Positions 16,159-26,401 of a DNA stretch of 64,000 nt are shown piece by piece. The stretch's first letter is position 1. Every line of letters starts with the position of its first letter. Made by a program: the position numbers and the translations under genes. Origin of the DNA: Flavobacterium sp. 1 (lineage in GTDB: Bacteria; Bacteroidota; Bacteroidia; Flavobacteriales; Flavobacteriaceae). A model generated the notes under the pieces. That model made no database searches. It was not told the origin of the DNA and saw only the letters and a program-made list of their open reading frames with translations. The stretch covers positions 3,472,001 to 3,536,000 of the forward strand of contig NZ_PGER01000001.1 of the NCBI RefSeq assembly GCF_002797935.1, in the 5' to 3' direction.

Positions 16159-16544
16159 TGGGAGTTATTCACAAAATCGGTAGAAGAAAAACCGCTGTTG
16201 CACGTGTATATGTTTCAGAAGGAACAGGAGTAATCACTGTTAACAAAAAAGCATTCGCAACTTATTTCCCAACTGCTACTTTACAGTACAAAGTTTTGCA
16301 ACCATTGTCTATGACAGAAAACGCATCAAACTTTGACGTAAAAGTAAACGTTTACGGAGGTGGTTCAACTGGACAAGCAGAAGCTGTAAGAATGGCATTA
16401 GCACGTGTAATGTGTGAAGTAAATGCTGAAAACAGAGCTATCTTGAAACCAGAAGGTTTATTAACTAGAGACCCAAGAATGGTTGAACGTAAAAAATTCG
16501 GTCAGAAGAAAGCTCGTAAGAGATTCCAATTCTCTAAACGTTAA
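16158..16544 (+). CDS. rpsI: 30S ribosomal protein S9 (uS9)
   Basis: A 128-residue protein with intact GRRKTAVARVYV, YGGGSTGQAEAVRMALARV and the basic C-terminal tail KARKRFQFSKR that reaches the P-site tRNA. Second gene of the rplM-rpsI pair, sharing one base with it. Confidence 0.98.
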   Translation: MGVIHKIGRRKTAVARVYVSEGTGVITVNKKAFATYFPTATLQYKVLQPLSMTENASNFDVKVNVYGGGSTGQAEAVRMALARVMCEVNAENRAILKPEGLLTRDPRMVERKKFGQKKARKRFQFSKR

Positions 16545-16551
16545 TATTGCC

Positions 16552-16576
16552 TGTCTTGTTCAATTAGGACAAGACA
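16552..16576 (+). promoter_or_regulatory. inverted repeat in the rpsI-rpsB spacer
   Basis: Perfect 8-bp stem tgtcttgt / acaagaca with a 9-nt loop, eight bases after the rpsI stop and not followed by a U-run. A second small stem (tcccatcgaggtggga, 16619-16634) lies further down. The 173-bp spacer has no convincing promoter, so it may be a structured leader for rpsB (S2 autoregulation is known elsewhere) or an RNA-processing site. Confidence 0.45.
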
Positions 16577-16717
16577 TCCTAGAATGTATTAAAAAATTTA
16601 AAACAATGTTGTTGTTGTCCCATCGAGGTGGGAAATTAGTTTAGCATCTAAATGTATACAGCCGAGTAATCGCCATTTATACATTGCTAATCAACAGAAC
16701 GTAAACTAGTACAAAAA

Positions 16718-17512
16718 ATGTCAAACAAAGTAGAAGTAAAAGAATTACTAGAAGCAGGTGTTCATTTTGGACACATGACTAGAAAATGGGATCCAAACAT
16801 GGCTCCTTACATTTATATGGAGCGTAATGGTATACACATTATCAATCTATATAAAACTGCAGCAAAAATTGAAGAAGCTAATGACGCTTTGAAAAAAATC
16901 GCTGCATCAGGTAGAAAAATATTATTCGTTGCTACCAAAAAACAAGCAAAAGACATCGTTGCTGATAAAGCAAAAGCCGCAAACATGCCTTACATCACTG
17001 AAAGATGGCCTGGTGGAATGCTAACTAACTTCGTAACTATCCGTAAAGCTGTTAAAAAAATGGCTACTATTGATAAAATGAAGAAAGATGGTACTTTCAT
17101 GACACTTTCTAAAAAAGAGCGTTTGCAAGTTGATCGTCTTCGTGCTAAACTAGAGAAAAACTTAGGTTCAATCGCAGATATGTCTAGACTTCCTGCAGCA
17201 TTGTTCGTAGTAGATATCAAAGCTGAACACATCGCAATAAAAGAAGCTCAAAAATTAAACATTCCAGTTTTTGCAATGGTTGATACTAACTCTGATCCAC
17301 GTGAAGTAGATTATGTTATCCCTGCAAATGATGATGCTTCTAAATCAATTGATAAAATTTTATCTTTAGTAACTGCTTCAATTATCGATGGTCTTGCAAA
17401 CAGAACTTCTGATAAAGAAACTGATGCTACTGAAGTTGTTGCTGAAACTGAAGCTCCTGTAGCTGAAGTTGCAGCAGTTGAAGCTCCAGCAGCTCCAGCA
17501 ACTGAAGAATAA
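16718..17512 (+). CDS. rpsB: 30S ribosomal protein S2 (uS2)
   Basis: A 264-residue protein with signatures LLEAGVHFGHMTRKWDPNM, FVATKKQAKDIV, YITERWPGGMLTNF and the nucleotide-fold segment VPVFAMVDTNSDP-like (IPVFAMVDTNSDPREVDY). The last 30 or so residues are an Ala/Glu/Val-rich acidic tail, absent from E. coli S2 and common in Flavobacteriia. It is followed by tsf, the usual rpsB-tsf pairing. Confidence 0.98.
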   Translation: MSNKVEVKELLEAGVHFGHMTRKWDPNMAPYIYMERNGIHIINLYKTAAKIEEANDALKKIAASGRKILFVATKKQAKDIVADKAKAANMPYITERWPGGMLTNFVTIRKAVKKMATIDKMKKDGTFMTLSKKERLQVDRLRAKLEKNLGSIADMSRLPAALFVVDIKAEHIAIKEAQKLNIPVFAMVDTNSDPREVDYVIPANDDASKSIDKILSLVTASIIDGLANRTSDKETDATEVVAETEAPVAEVAAVEAPAAPATEE

Positions 17513-17522
17513 ATCAAATTTT

Positions 17523-17619
17523 AAATTCCAATTTTAAATTCCAAATTCCCCAAAAAGATTAATAACATTATGTTAGTAATTTAATAAAATTGGAATTTGG
17601 GATTTAAAAATTGGAATTT
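17523..17619. repeat. long imperfect inverted repeat between rpsB and tsf
   Basis: Arms of about 27 bp at 17523-17549 and 17592-17619, built from units aaattcca / tggaattt, separated by about 42 bp. In the rpsB-tsf mRNA it would form one long stem. No U-run follows directly. It may be a relic of a dispersed palindrome family, or it may tune the S2 to EF-Ts ratio. Confidence 0.65.
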
Positions 17620-17649
17620 TTACTTTTATAACATTAAACAAATTATATT

Positions 17650-18612
17650 ATGGCAACAATTACTGCTGCAGACGTAAATAAATTAAGACAAACTACAGGT
17701 GCCGGAATGATGGACTGTAAAAAAGCTTTGGTTGAAGCTGAAGGAGATTTCGATAAAGCTATACAAAACCTTAGAGAAAAAGGACAAAAAGTTGCTGATA
17801 ACCGTTCTGATCGTGAGTCTTCTGAAGGAGCTGCTGTTTCTTTCATCAATGCAGACAAAACTAAAGGAGCTATCATCACTTTAAACTGCGAAACAGATTT
17901 CGTAGGTAAAAATGAAAGTTTCGTAGCTTTAGCTAAAGAATTAGTTGAAAAAGCAATCAACTTCTCTTCTAAAGAAGAATTTTTAGCTTCAGATTTCAAT
18001 GGAATTACTGTTGCTGAAAAATTAATTGAACAAACTGGTGTTATCGGTGAAAAAATCGAAATCGGTGGTTTCGAAATCGTAGAAGGTGCTTTCGTAGGAT
18101 CTTATGTTCACGTTAACAAAATTGCTGCTTTAACAGCGATTTCGGCAGCAGTTCCTAATGCTGAAGTGTTAACCAAAGACATCTCTATGCAGGTTGCTTC
18201 TATGGGAGCTGATACATTATCTTACAAAGATTTTGATCCAGCTTTCGTTGCTTCAGAACTTGCTGCTCGTATTGCTATAATCGAAAAAGAAAATGAAGAA
18301 GCAAAACGTTTAGGAAAAACTTTGAAAAATGTTCCTAAATATATTTCTTTCTCTCAATTAACTGAAGAAGTTATAAAACAAGCTGAAGAAGATGCTAAAG
18401 CTGAATTAAAAGCTGAAGGCAAACCAGAACAAATTTGGGACAAAATTATTCCAGGAAAAATTCTACGTTTCATCTCTGACAACACTACTTTAGATCAAGA
18501 GAAAGCCTTACTAGATCAAAACTTCATCAAAGATGACAGCAAAAAAGTTGGTGATTACGTTAAAGGATTCAACGTTGAGATTACAAATTTCAAAAGAGTT
18601 ACTTTAGGATAG
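17650..18612 (+). CDS. tsf: elongation factor Ts
   Basis: A 320-residue guanine-nucleotide exchange factor for EF-Tu. The N-terminal UBA-like domain holds LRQTTGAGMMDCKKALVEAE, and the core has TDFVGKNESFVALAKE, the segment that contacts EF-Tu. The two dimerisation subdomains are present and the C-terminal region ends in VGDYVKGFNVEITNFKRV. Full length for Bacteroidota, slightly longer than in E. coli. It is followed by a strong terminator, closing the ribosomal cluster. Confidence 0.98.
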   Translation: MATITAADVNKLRQTTGAGMMDCKKALVEAEGDFDKAIQNLREKGQKVADNRSDRESSEGAAVSFINADKTKGAIITLNCETDFVGKNESFVALAKELVEKAINFSSKEEFLASDFNGITVAEKLIEQTGVIGEKIEIGGFEIVEGAFVGSYVHVNKIAALTAISAAVPNAEVLTKDISMQVASMGADTLSYKDFDPAFVASELAARIAIIEKENEEAKRLGKTLKNVPKYISFSQLTEEVIKQAEEDAKAELKAEGKPEQIWDKIIPGKILRFISDNTTLDQEKALLDQNFIKDDSKKVGDYVKGFNVEITNFKRVTLG

Positions 18613-18669
18613 TCTATAAATAATTGCAACAAACGGATTCTATTTATTTTAGAATTTCGTTTACATACA

Positions 18670-18708
18670 AAATCCCATCTCGTTTCATTACGGGATGGGA
18701 TTTTTTTT
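18670..18708 (+). terminator. terminator after tsf
   Basis: 10-bp stem aaatcccatc / gatgggattt followed by an 8-T run. The 351-bp spacer after tsf holds this terminator and the one at 18867-18904; I see nothing else in it. Confidence 0.9.
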
Positions 18709-18866
18709 AAAATTACAGCAAAAAAAAACTTATAACGGTCTTCTATTTGTAATATTAGCAAGCATACATTTATTCTCAAGGAATCCACAAACTTCATTTA
18801 CAACAAAAACTTGGACAATATTAACAAAGAAACCAAATCTTTCTGCTACTCTATTTAAATAACCAT

Positions 18867-18904
18867 AAAAAAAACAGCAGTAAGCCTTCGCTTACTGCTG
18901 TTTT
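18867..18904 (-). terminator. terminator after the MFS transporter gene
   Basis: Perfect 14-bp stem aaaacagcagtaag / cttactgctgtttt with a 6-nt loop. The A-run on the left supplies the minus-strand U-run, 60 bp past the stop of the transporter gene. Confidence 0.85.
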
Positions 18905-18963
18905 AAATCTATTATTTCGATTATTCTTTTTAGAGATTAACTAATTATTTGAATAAATCGAAA

Positions 18964-20202
18964 TTATTTACCATTATTAACTTCTACAGTTACCATTGCA
19001 GTATTCTTCAATTCTTCTTTTTCAACCATTTTAGACAAAAGAAAAACAAGTATCGTTCCCGCAACTCCAAGTCCAGTCATAAACAGCCAATTGGATTCGT
19101 AATCAAAATTTTGAATAATTTCCATTCCTGTTTTAGCACTCAAGATATGAGCAAAACTATAACTCATCGTAAAAGCAGCCATATATTTTCCTTCTTGCCT
19201 ATGCGATCTATCCATTGCGAATGAATTTGCAAACGGAAACGTCAGCATTACACCACAAGTCATAAAGAACATCATAGGAATCAAAACAGCTTCAAAAGGC
19301 AGCAATAACAATAAAAAACTAGTTGCCATAAGCAATAAGCCTAAAGAAATCACTTTATGATTGTTAATTTTATTACGGCTAACATAATTCACAATTGGAA
19401 GTTCAAAAAGCAAAATAAGCAATCCGTTCAAACTCAAAAGCAATCCGCTATCAAATTCGGTCATATTAAAACGCTCTTTATGATACAAAGGCAGTGTAGT
19501 AAAAATCTGAAAGAAAAGAATTCCAGTAATAAGGCAAATAATCAAATGCAGCATAAAAGGCTTGTCTTTCATTACCGAAACCTTAACATTTGGCTTATCA
19601 TATTTATGCAGCTTAACAGGTATTTTTTTCTCTTTGACAAAAAACATAAAAACAATTATTGCCAATATACATGTCACACCATCAACATAAAAAATATACT
19701 CATACCCTAACTGCATGATAATCAAACCACCTAATACAGGACCAAAAAGAAACCCTAAATTGATAGCCGCACGTGTTAATGAATAAGCACGAGCCCTGTC
19801 TTCTTTTGCAGTAAATGTTTTTAAGCAAATCAACATCGCAGGTCTAAACATATCCGCAATACTGGTCAACACCAAAATACCAACACATAGCTCTTCAAAA
19901 GTTGAAGCATATTGCAGTAGTATAAACACTATACCGCTGGCAAATAAACTGAATACCATGACCTTGTAAAAGCCAATTTTATCAGACAGCTTACCGCTCA
20001 ACCAAGTTCCAATTATAGAACCTATTCCAAAGAAAACCATTACCCAGCCAATCTGGCTGTAAGTGAATTGTAAATTTTCTTTCATGTATTTTGACAGAAA
20101 GGGAATAACCATAGTCCCGGCTCTGTTAATGAATGTAACTAAAGTTAAAATCCAAATCTCTTTCGGAAAACCTTTAAAATTGTCGAAGTATTTTTTTATC
20201 AT
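18964..20202 (-). CDS. MFS transporter (drug-exporter type)
   Basis: About 412 residues with the 12 hydrophobic segments of the major facilitator superfamily. The loop 2-3 motif A is GKLSDKIGFYKVMV, and ARAYSLTRAAINLGFLFGP matches the antiporter-type helix 5 motif region. The C-terminus is basic and acidic (KMVEKEELKN). An upstream ATG at 20223 would add seven residues; the one at 20202 begins with MIKKYFDNFKG, a more usual MFS N-terminus. The substrate cannot be predicted. Single gene with its own terminator. Confidence 0.88.
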   Translation of the reverse strand: MIKKYFDNFKGFPKEIWILTLVTFINRAGTMVIPFLSKYMKENLQFTYSQIGWVMVFFGIGSIIGTWLSGKLSDKIGFYKVMVFSLFASGIVFILLQYASTFEELCVGILVLTSIADMFRPAMLICLKTFTAKEDRARAYSLTRAAINLGFLFGPVLGGLIIMQLGYEYIFYVDGVTCILAIIVFMFFVKEKKIPVKLHKYDKPNVKVSVMKDKPFMLHLIICLITGILFFQIFTTLPLYHKERFNMTEFDSGLLLSLNGLLILLFELPIVNYVSRNKINNHKVISLGLLLMATSFLLLLLPFEAVLIPMMFFMTCGVMLTFPFANSFAMDRSHRQEGKYMAAFTMSYSFAHILSAKTGMEIIQNFDYESNWLFMTGLGVAGTILVFLLSKMVEKEELKNTAMVTVEVNNGK

Positions 20203-20429
20203 AATTAATTTTTTTTGGGGCAAAAAATTTGTTCATCAAGGCAAAAATAGATTTTTTTTTGAATCAACCAACAAGTAAACAGTTAAAAAACAAAACATTT
20301 TCTAAACATTGCAAAAACAATTAGAAAAATTTTACAAAAACTTTTTTTTTAAAAAAAACACAAAACAGGCGGATTATTCAATTTTTAATATAGATTTGCA
20401 TTTCTAAGAAACCCCAAAATAATTATAAT

Positions 20430-21488
20430 ATGAAAGAAAAAATCTACTATTTAATAGTTTGCCTTGTGCTTTCCTATTCAACACAAGCGCAACTCTACGG
20501 CGGTATAGAAATAGGAAGTAAAGGTATAAAAATGACCGTTCTTGATGTCGAAAGCATCAAAAGAAACACTTATGATGTAAAAGAGTTTTGGACTGAAAAC
20601 GTTGGTATTGCTACTGGTATAGGAATAGACGGCACCTTATTACAAGAAGACATTGAAAAAGCAGGGAATGTAGTTTACAACAATTACAAAAAAATGCTTA
20701 ACGAATACAAAATCGAAGATAAAAATATCTTTGTTGTAGCATCTTCTGGAGTTGGTTTAGCAAACAACACAAATGATTTAGTTGTAAAAATCAAAACTCT
20801 TACCAATAAAAAAATCGAGATTATCTCTTCTTCTCTTGAAGCAAAATTACTTTTAAGAGGATGTATCCCTCCTAAAAACTATTTAAGTTCAGTAATTATC
20901 GATATTGGAGGAGGAAACACTAAAGGCGGTTATGCCAAAGACATCAACGGTGCTTCTGTATTTTTTCCAATATCATGTGATTTAGGAACTGTTACTTTGA
21001 CAGAAATCATTAATAAAAAATGTAAACAAAAAACAGTTTTCGAATTCAATGAAAATCTTTTTGACTACTTACCTACTATGAGAGAAAGTTTCAAAAAAAT
21101 GTATACAAGCCGTGCTGAATCGCAAGACAAGAATAATGTTTACATATCTGGTGGAGCAGCTTGGGCATTTTACACTTTATTGACAGGAATAAAAGCTGAA
21201 GAAAATTTTACGCAAGTCCAATATGATGACATTCTATCGATTAGAACTATTGCAGAAAACAACTATCAAAGATTTGTAACTAATGCTGAAAGCAATGTAG
21301 AAATGCAAAAAGTATTAAAAACATATCAGCAAAAATATTTGATTGCAGCATTTAATCTTTTGGAAACTTCATTGGAGGTTATTCCAAACATCCAAAACAA
21401 AAAGATTTTCTTTGCTAAACAAGGTCAGATTGCTTGGTTAGTAAGTTACGTTTTCGATAGTGCTAAAGGAGTTAAACAAATCTATTAA
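20430..21488 (+). CDS. exported Ppx/GppA-like protein (ASKHA fold)
   Basis: A 352-residue protein with signal peptide MKEKIYYLIVCLVLSYSTQA followed by an actin/Hsp70-type fold. Ppx/GppA landmarks are visible: GGIEIGSKGIKMTVLDV (phosphate-1 loop), ISSSLEAKLLLRG (equivalent of SGEEEA), and VIIDIGGGNTKGGY (phosphate-2 loop). Typical exopolyphosphatases and pppGpp hydrolases are cytoplasmic and longer, so an exported version is unusual. It may bind or hydrolyse a phosphate compound in the periplasm; I cannot say which. Terminator directly downstream. Confidence 0.72.
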   Translation: MKEKIYYLIVCLVLSYSTQAQLYGGIEIGSKGIKMTVLDVESIKRNTYDVKEFWTENVGIATGIGIDGTLLQEDIEKAGNVVYNNYKKMLNEYKIEDKNIFVVASSGVGLANNTNDLVVKIKTLTNKKIEIISSSLEAKLLLRGCIPPKNYLSSVIIDIGGGNTKGGYAKDINGASVFFPISCDLGTVTLTEIINKKCKQKTVFEFNENLFDYLPTMRESFKKMYTSRAESQDKNNVYISGGAAWAFYTLLTGIKAEENFTQVQYDDILSIRTIAENNYQRFVTNAESNVEMQKVLKTYQQKYLIAAFNLLETSLEVIPNIQNKKIFFAKQGQIAWLVSYVFDSAKGVKQIY

Positions 21489-21536
21489 CATTGTCATATT
21501 CAAGTATTCTTTTTATAAGATCTTAGAAAACAAACT

Positions 21537-21567
21537 AGAGGCTGTCCAAAAAAGACAGCCTCTTTTT
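21537..21567 (+). terminator. terminator after the Ppx/GppA-like gene
   Basis: 10-bp stem agaggctgtc / gacagcctct with a 7-nt loop and a T-run. Confidence 0.88.
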
Positions 21568-21668
21568 ATTTAACTAAGGCCAAAACACATTTTTTAACAA
21601 AGCACTATATTTAGATTCAAAAAATAGATTATTTTTGGACAACTGTTCCTGTATCCAAAAATTAAATC

Positions 21669-21925
21669 ATGAAGAATTTCAAAATAGTATTTACTTTTCT
21701 ATTACTTGTAACATTTTCTGGCTGTGGTAAAATGGGAATCAACCTGGCTCCTAGAAAAAATATCTGATGCTAAATTCAAAGACGGCAAACTCAAAATGTG
21801 GTTTGATAAAAACAAAATGTACACCTCAGGCAGTGTCATAGGCATTAAACACGAAAAAAATGTACACTAATTTAGTATTAATAGGAAGAGCGGCTTACAT
21901 CCCAACAGTAAAAGGTTACCATTGA
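21669..21925 (+). pseudogene. decayed small lipoprotein gene
   Basis: ATG 21669 opens a lipoprotein signal (MKNFKIVFTFLLLVTFSGCG) that stops at 21767 after 32 residues. The protein-like sequence continues in the next frame (LEKISDAKFKDGKLKMWFDK, then NKMYTSGSVIGIKHEK) to a stop at 21870. It then moves to the third frame across a 7-A run near 21854-21860 (MYTNLVLIGRAAYIPTVKGY), ending at 21925. Two frameshifts therefore interrupt what looks like one gene of about 85 codons. Homopolymers at both breaks also fit assembly errors. Confidence 0.55.
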
Positions 21926-21939
21926 AAAATTGGAAAATA

Positions 21940-22509
21940 ATGGATAAGGAAATTCAAAGATGCGGCTGGTGTTTATCCAGCGATTTATACAAAAAATACC
22001 ATGATGAAGAATGGGGCGTACCCGTGTACGAGGACACCAAACTATTTGAATTCTTGTTACTGGAAACTTTCCAAGCTGGATTAAGCTGGATAACCATACT
22101 CAATAAAAGAGAAAATTTCAAAACCGCTTTTGATGCATTTGACTATAAAAAAATAGCAGCTTATTCTGAAGAAAAAATACAGGAATTATTACAGAATTCC
22201 GGCATCATCCGCAACCAGTTAAAAGTTCGTTCGGCAGTTTCCAATGCTGTAGCTTTTATGAAAGTCCAAGAAGAATTTGGCAGTTTTTCCAACTATATCT
22301 GGGGCTTTGTAGAGGGGAAACCCATTATAAACAGCCGAAAAAACCTAAGCGAAGTTCAAGCCACCACTCCGCTTTCCGACGCTATCAGCAAAGATTTAAA
22401 AAAACGCGGCTTCAAATTTGTTGGCTCAACCGTAGTCTATGCACACATGCAGGCCACAGGAATGGTCGATGACCACGTAGCCGATTGCTGGAAAAAAAGC
22501 GGTCAGTAA
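21940..22509 (+). CDS. tag: DNA-3-methyladenine glycosylase I
   Basis: A 189-residue base-excision-repair enzyme that removes 3-methyladenine. The zinc-snap residues are all present: Cys in IQRCGWCLS, His in YKKYHDEEWG, and His and Cys in DDHVADCW. The pocket motif is LLLETFQAGLSWITIL, followed by the family segment GFKFVGSTVVYAHMQA. Start ATG 21940 is chosen over a TTG at 21922 because the protein then begins close to the conserved RCGW. It directly follows the decayed lipoprotein gene. Confidence 0.95.
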   Translation: MDKEIQRCGWCLSSDLYKKYHDEEWGVPVYEDTKLFEFLLLETFQAGLSWITILNKRENFKTAFDAFDYKKIAAYSEEKIQELLQNSGIIRNQLKVRSAVSNAVAFMKVQEEFGSFSNYIWGFVEGKPIINSRKNLSEVQATTPLSDAISKDLKKRGFKFVGSTVVYAHMQATGMVDDHVADCWKKSGQ

Positions 22510-22599
22510 TCAGTTTTCAATCTGCAAAAATCCAACAAAAAAACTTTAAACGTTTAAACTATTAAACCTTTAAACGACAAACTATTAAACTTTTTTAAT

Positions 22600-22607
22600 T
22601 ACATTTG
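22600..22607 (+). promoter_or_regulatory. thi operon -7 element
   Basis: TACATTTG matches TAnnTTTG and would place the transcript start just before the riboswitch P1 stem at 22614. The -33 region lacks a clear TTG. Confidence 0.6.
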
Positions 22608-22613
22608 CTTCAC

Positions 22614-22693
22614 ACTTTAGGGGTGTCTGCAAAATTGCAGGCTGAGACTTTACCCTCGAACCTGATCTAGTTCATACTAGCGTAGGAAAAAGT
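22614..22693 (+). ncRNA. TPP riboswitch of the thi operon
   Basis: All the hallmark TPP-aptamer (THI-element) segments are here in order: P1 strand acttt, ggggtgtct, gctgaga, the acc(c)...gaacctgat element, the reduced distal arm ctagttcatactag, the cgtagga core, and the closing strand aaagt. It lies about 80 bp upstream of thiS and should repress the operon when TPP is bound. The downstream segment looks like an RBS-masking switch (see 22732-22774). Confidence 0.95.
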
Positions 22694-22731
22694 AAGATGA
22701 CTTCTTATTGTACATTTGTGCGCAATTGTAG

Positions 22732-22774
22732 CCATTCCTAAAGTATAATTACATACTAAATTCAAAAGGAATGG
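22732..22774 (+). promoter_or_regulatory. probable RBS/start-masking stem of the TPP riboswitch
   Basis: ccattcc at 22732-22738 is perfectly complementary to ggaatgg at 22768-22774, which contains the thiS purine-rich RBS and the ATG at 22771. There is no U-run here, so control is probably translational and not by termination. Confidence 0.6.
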
Positions 22775-22977
22775 AACTAAAAATCAACAATCAGACTAAA
22801 CAATTTGCCACTGACAGCCTAACTGTTCAGGCACTTCTTGACTTGGAAATTCCCGTAAAACAAAACGGAATTGCCCTGGCCATCAATAATACCGTTATTC
22901 CAAAATCCGATTGGAATTCCCATCTCATCAAAGAAACCGACGACATTTTAATCATATCAGCAACACAAGGAGGTTAA
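22771..22977 (+). CDS. thiS: sulfur carrier protein ThiS
   Basis: A 68-residue ubiquitin-like protein ending in the required di-glycine (ISATQGG). ThiF adenylates this C-terminus and sulfur is then loaded for thiazole synthesis by ThiG. The beta-grasp features LTVQALLDLEIP and GIALAINNTVIPKSDW match the family. It is the first gene after the TPP riboswitch; thiC follows after 184 bp. That gap contains odd, less AT-rich sequence (gctgctcgagcgggctattc) but no gene. Confidence 0.95.
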   Translation: MELKINNQTKQFATDSLTVQALLDLEIPVKQNGIALAINNTVIPKSDWNSHLIKETDDILIISATQGG

Positions 22978-23122
22978 TTAGGCTGCTCGAGCGGGCTATT
23001 CATTACATGTCCGCAATCAAAACCTCAAAAACATAGTCATAGAAAAAGCTTCCTTTGGTCGCTTTTCTATTCCTTGTTTTTTCTCGGTTTTACCTTTACG
23101 GGCTTTTCATTACTATCCTTAG

Positions 23123-24985
<1,863 letters not shown>

Positions 24986-24997
24986 AATTAAGATGAA

Positions 24998-25030
24998 AGT
25001 ATTAAGTATCAAGACTAACATCTTAATACT
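24998..25030 (+). repeat. small inverted repeat in the thiC-thiE-like gap
   Basis: Perfect 9-bp arms agtattaag / cttaatact with a 15-nt loop in the short spacer between thiC and the next gene; acttaatactt recurs just downstream. No U-run is present, so it is more likely an mRNA stability or processing hairpin than a terminator. Confidence 0.5.
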
Positions 25031-25058
25031 TAAAACTCAAAACTTAATACTTCTCATT

Positions 25059-25658
25059 ATGATCATAATTACAAATCCAATTCCGATAGCCAATGAAATC
25101 AGCACCATTCATTCTCTTTTTGAGAATGGATTGGAGTTGCTTCATATTCGAAAGCCTGATTTTTCGGAAGAAGAAATGAAATCTTTTCTGGGGAAAACGA
25201 AAGTGGTTTTGAGACAACAATTGGTTTTGCACAGCCACCATCAATTGGCGCAAGCATTTGGAATAAATCGAATTCATTTCACGGAAAAAACAAGAATAGA
25301 AACACCCGAAGAAAATTTAAAAAACTGGAAAGAAACTGGATTTACAGTCACTGCCTCTATTCATCAAATGATGGATTTTGAAAAATTGTCCAATGTTTTT
25401 GATTACGCTTTTTTCGGGCCTGTTTTCGAAAGTATTTCAAAACAAAATTACATTTCGAATCTTGACTTTAAAAAAGAACTGGAACAAAGGAAAAATAATA
25501 AAACTGCATTAGTAGCAGTTGGAGGAATCACATCTAATAACATCAAAACCGCATTAGAATATGGTTTCGATGATGTGGCGCTTTTAGGCAGTATTTGGAA
25601 CAGCAGTAATCCAATAGAAAATTTTAAACTATGTCAGCAAATCGTCCTTTCGTATTAA
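25059..25658 (+). CDS. ThiE/TenI-family protein, TenI-like (probable thiazole tautomerase)
   Basis: A 199-residue TIM-barrel protein related to ThiE but lacking its hallmark residues. ThiE proteins have VNDxxxLA, DGVHLG and GPxFxTxTK. Here the corresponding parts are LHSHHQLAQAFGINRIHF and FGPVFESISKQNY, closer to B. subtilis TenI (GHVFETDCKKG from memory). A true ThiE is encoded 0.7 kb downstream in the same operon, which also favours a TenI-like thiazole tautomerase role. Start ATG 25059 is chosen over an upstream ATG that lies inside thiC in another frame. It overlaps thiD by 28 bp. Confidence 0.75.
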   Translation: MIIITNPIPIANEISTIHSLFENGLELLHIRKPDFSEEEMKSFLGKTKVVLRQQLVLHSHHQLAQAFGINRIHFTEKTRIETPEENLKNWKETGFTVTASIHQMMDFEKLSNVFDYAFFGPVFESISKQNYISNLDFKKELEQRKNNKTALVAVGGITSNNIKTALEYGFDDVALLGSIWNSSNPIENFKLCQQIVLSY

Positions 25659-26401
25659 CAATTGCAGGCTTCGACCCTTCAGCAGGTGCAGGAGTTTTGG
25701 CTGATGTAAAAACCTTCGAACAGCATCGGGTGTATGGTTTTGCAATTAATACCGGCAATACCATTCAAACCGAAAACGAGTTTTTTGAAATGCAATGGAC
25801 TGATTTGGCTTTTGTTTTGAAATCATTAGAAAAACTATTCGATAATTATACCATCAAAGCAGTGAAAATTGGAATTATACCTTCATTAGAATATTTGAAA
25901 CAGGTAGTTTTTACCATAAAAAGGCTTTCCCCAGAAACAAAAATTGTCTGGGATACGATTTTGAAATCAACTACTGAATTTGATTTTTTAACTATTGAAA
26001 ACCGTAATGATCTGACAGAAATCCTGAATCAAATTGATTTAATTACTCCAAATTATAATGAAATTAAAATCATTTTCCCAAACTTCACTCCGCTCTCTTG
26101 TTTTATCAATACATTATCATTCATGACGGGAGAAGTTAATTGTTCTGTTTTGCTGAAAGGAGGTCACAACCCTAATGAAATGGGAGTTGATTATCTCTAT
26201 ACCGAAAAGGATGTGCATCAGCTTTTGCCAAAAACAGGAGAATGCTATGAAAAACATGGCTCAGGCTGTGTGTTATCCGCTGCAATTACAGCAAATCTTG
26301 CATTGGAACAAAACCTAAAAATAGCTTGTAAAAATGCAAAAATATATACCGAAAACTATTTACTGTCTAACCCAACTAAACTAGGATTCCATCATGTATA
26401 A
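25631..26401 (+). CDS. thiD: hydroxymethylpyrimidine/phosphomethylpyrimidine kinase ThiD
   Basis: A 256-residue ribokinase-fold enzyme that phosphorylates HMP and HMP-P. Signatures: AGFDPSAGAGVLADVKTFEQ, LKGGH, and the catalytic GSGCVLSAAI (anion hole and base). The usual second Gly-rich part and the lid are present. Slightly short compared with E. coli ThiD. It overlaps the upstream gene by 28 bp and thiE by 8 bp, so translation is tightly coupled. Confidence 0.95.
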   Translation: MSANRPFVLTIAGFDPSAGAGVLADVKTFEQHRVYGFAINTGNTIQTENEFFEMQWTDLAFVLKSLEKLFDNYTIKAVKIGIIPSLEYLKQVVFTIKRLSPETKIVWDTILKSTTEFDFLTIENRNDLTEILNQIDLITPNYNEIKIIFPNFTPLSCFINTLSFMTGEVNCSVLLKGGHNPNEMGVDYLYTEKDVHQLLPKTGECYEKHGSGCVLSAAITANLALEQNLKIACKNAKIYTENYLLSNPTKLGFHHV

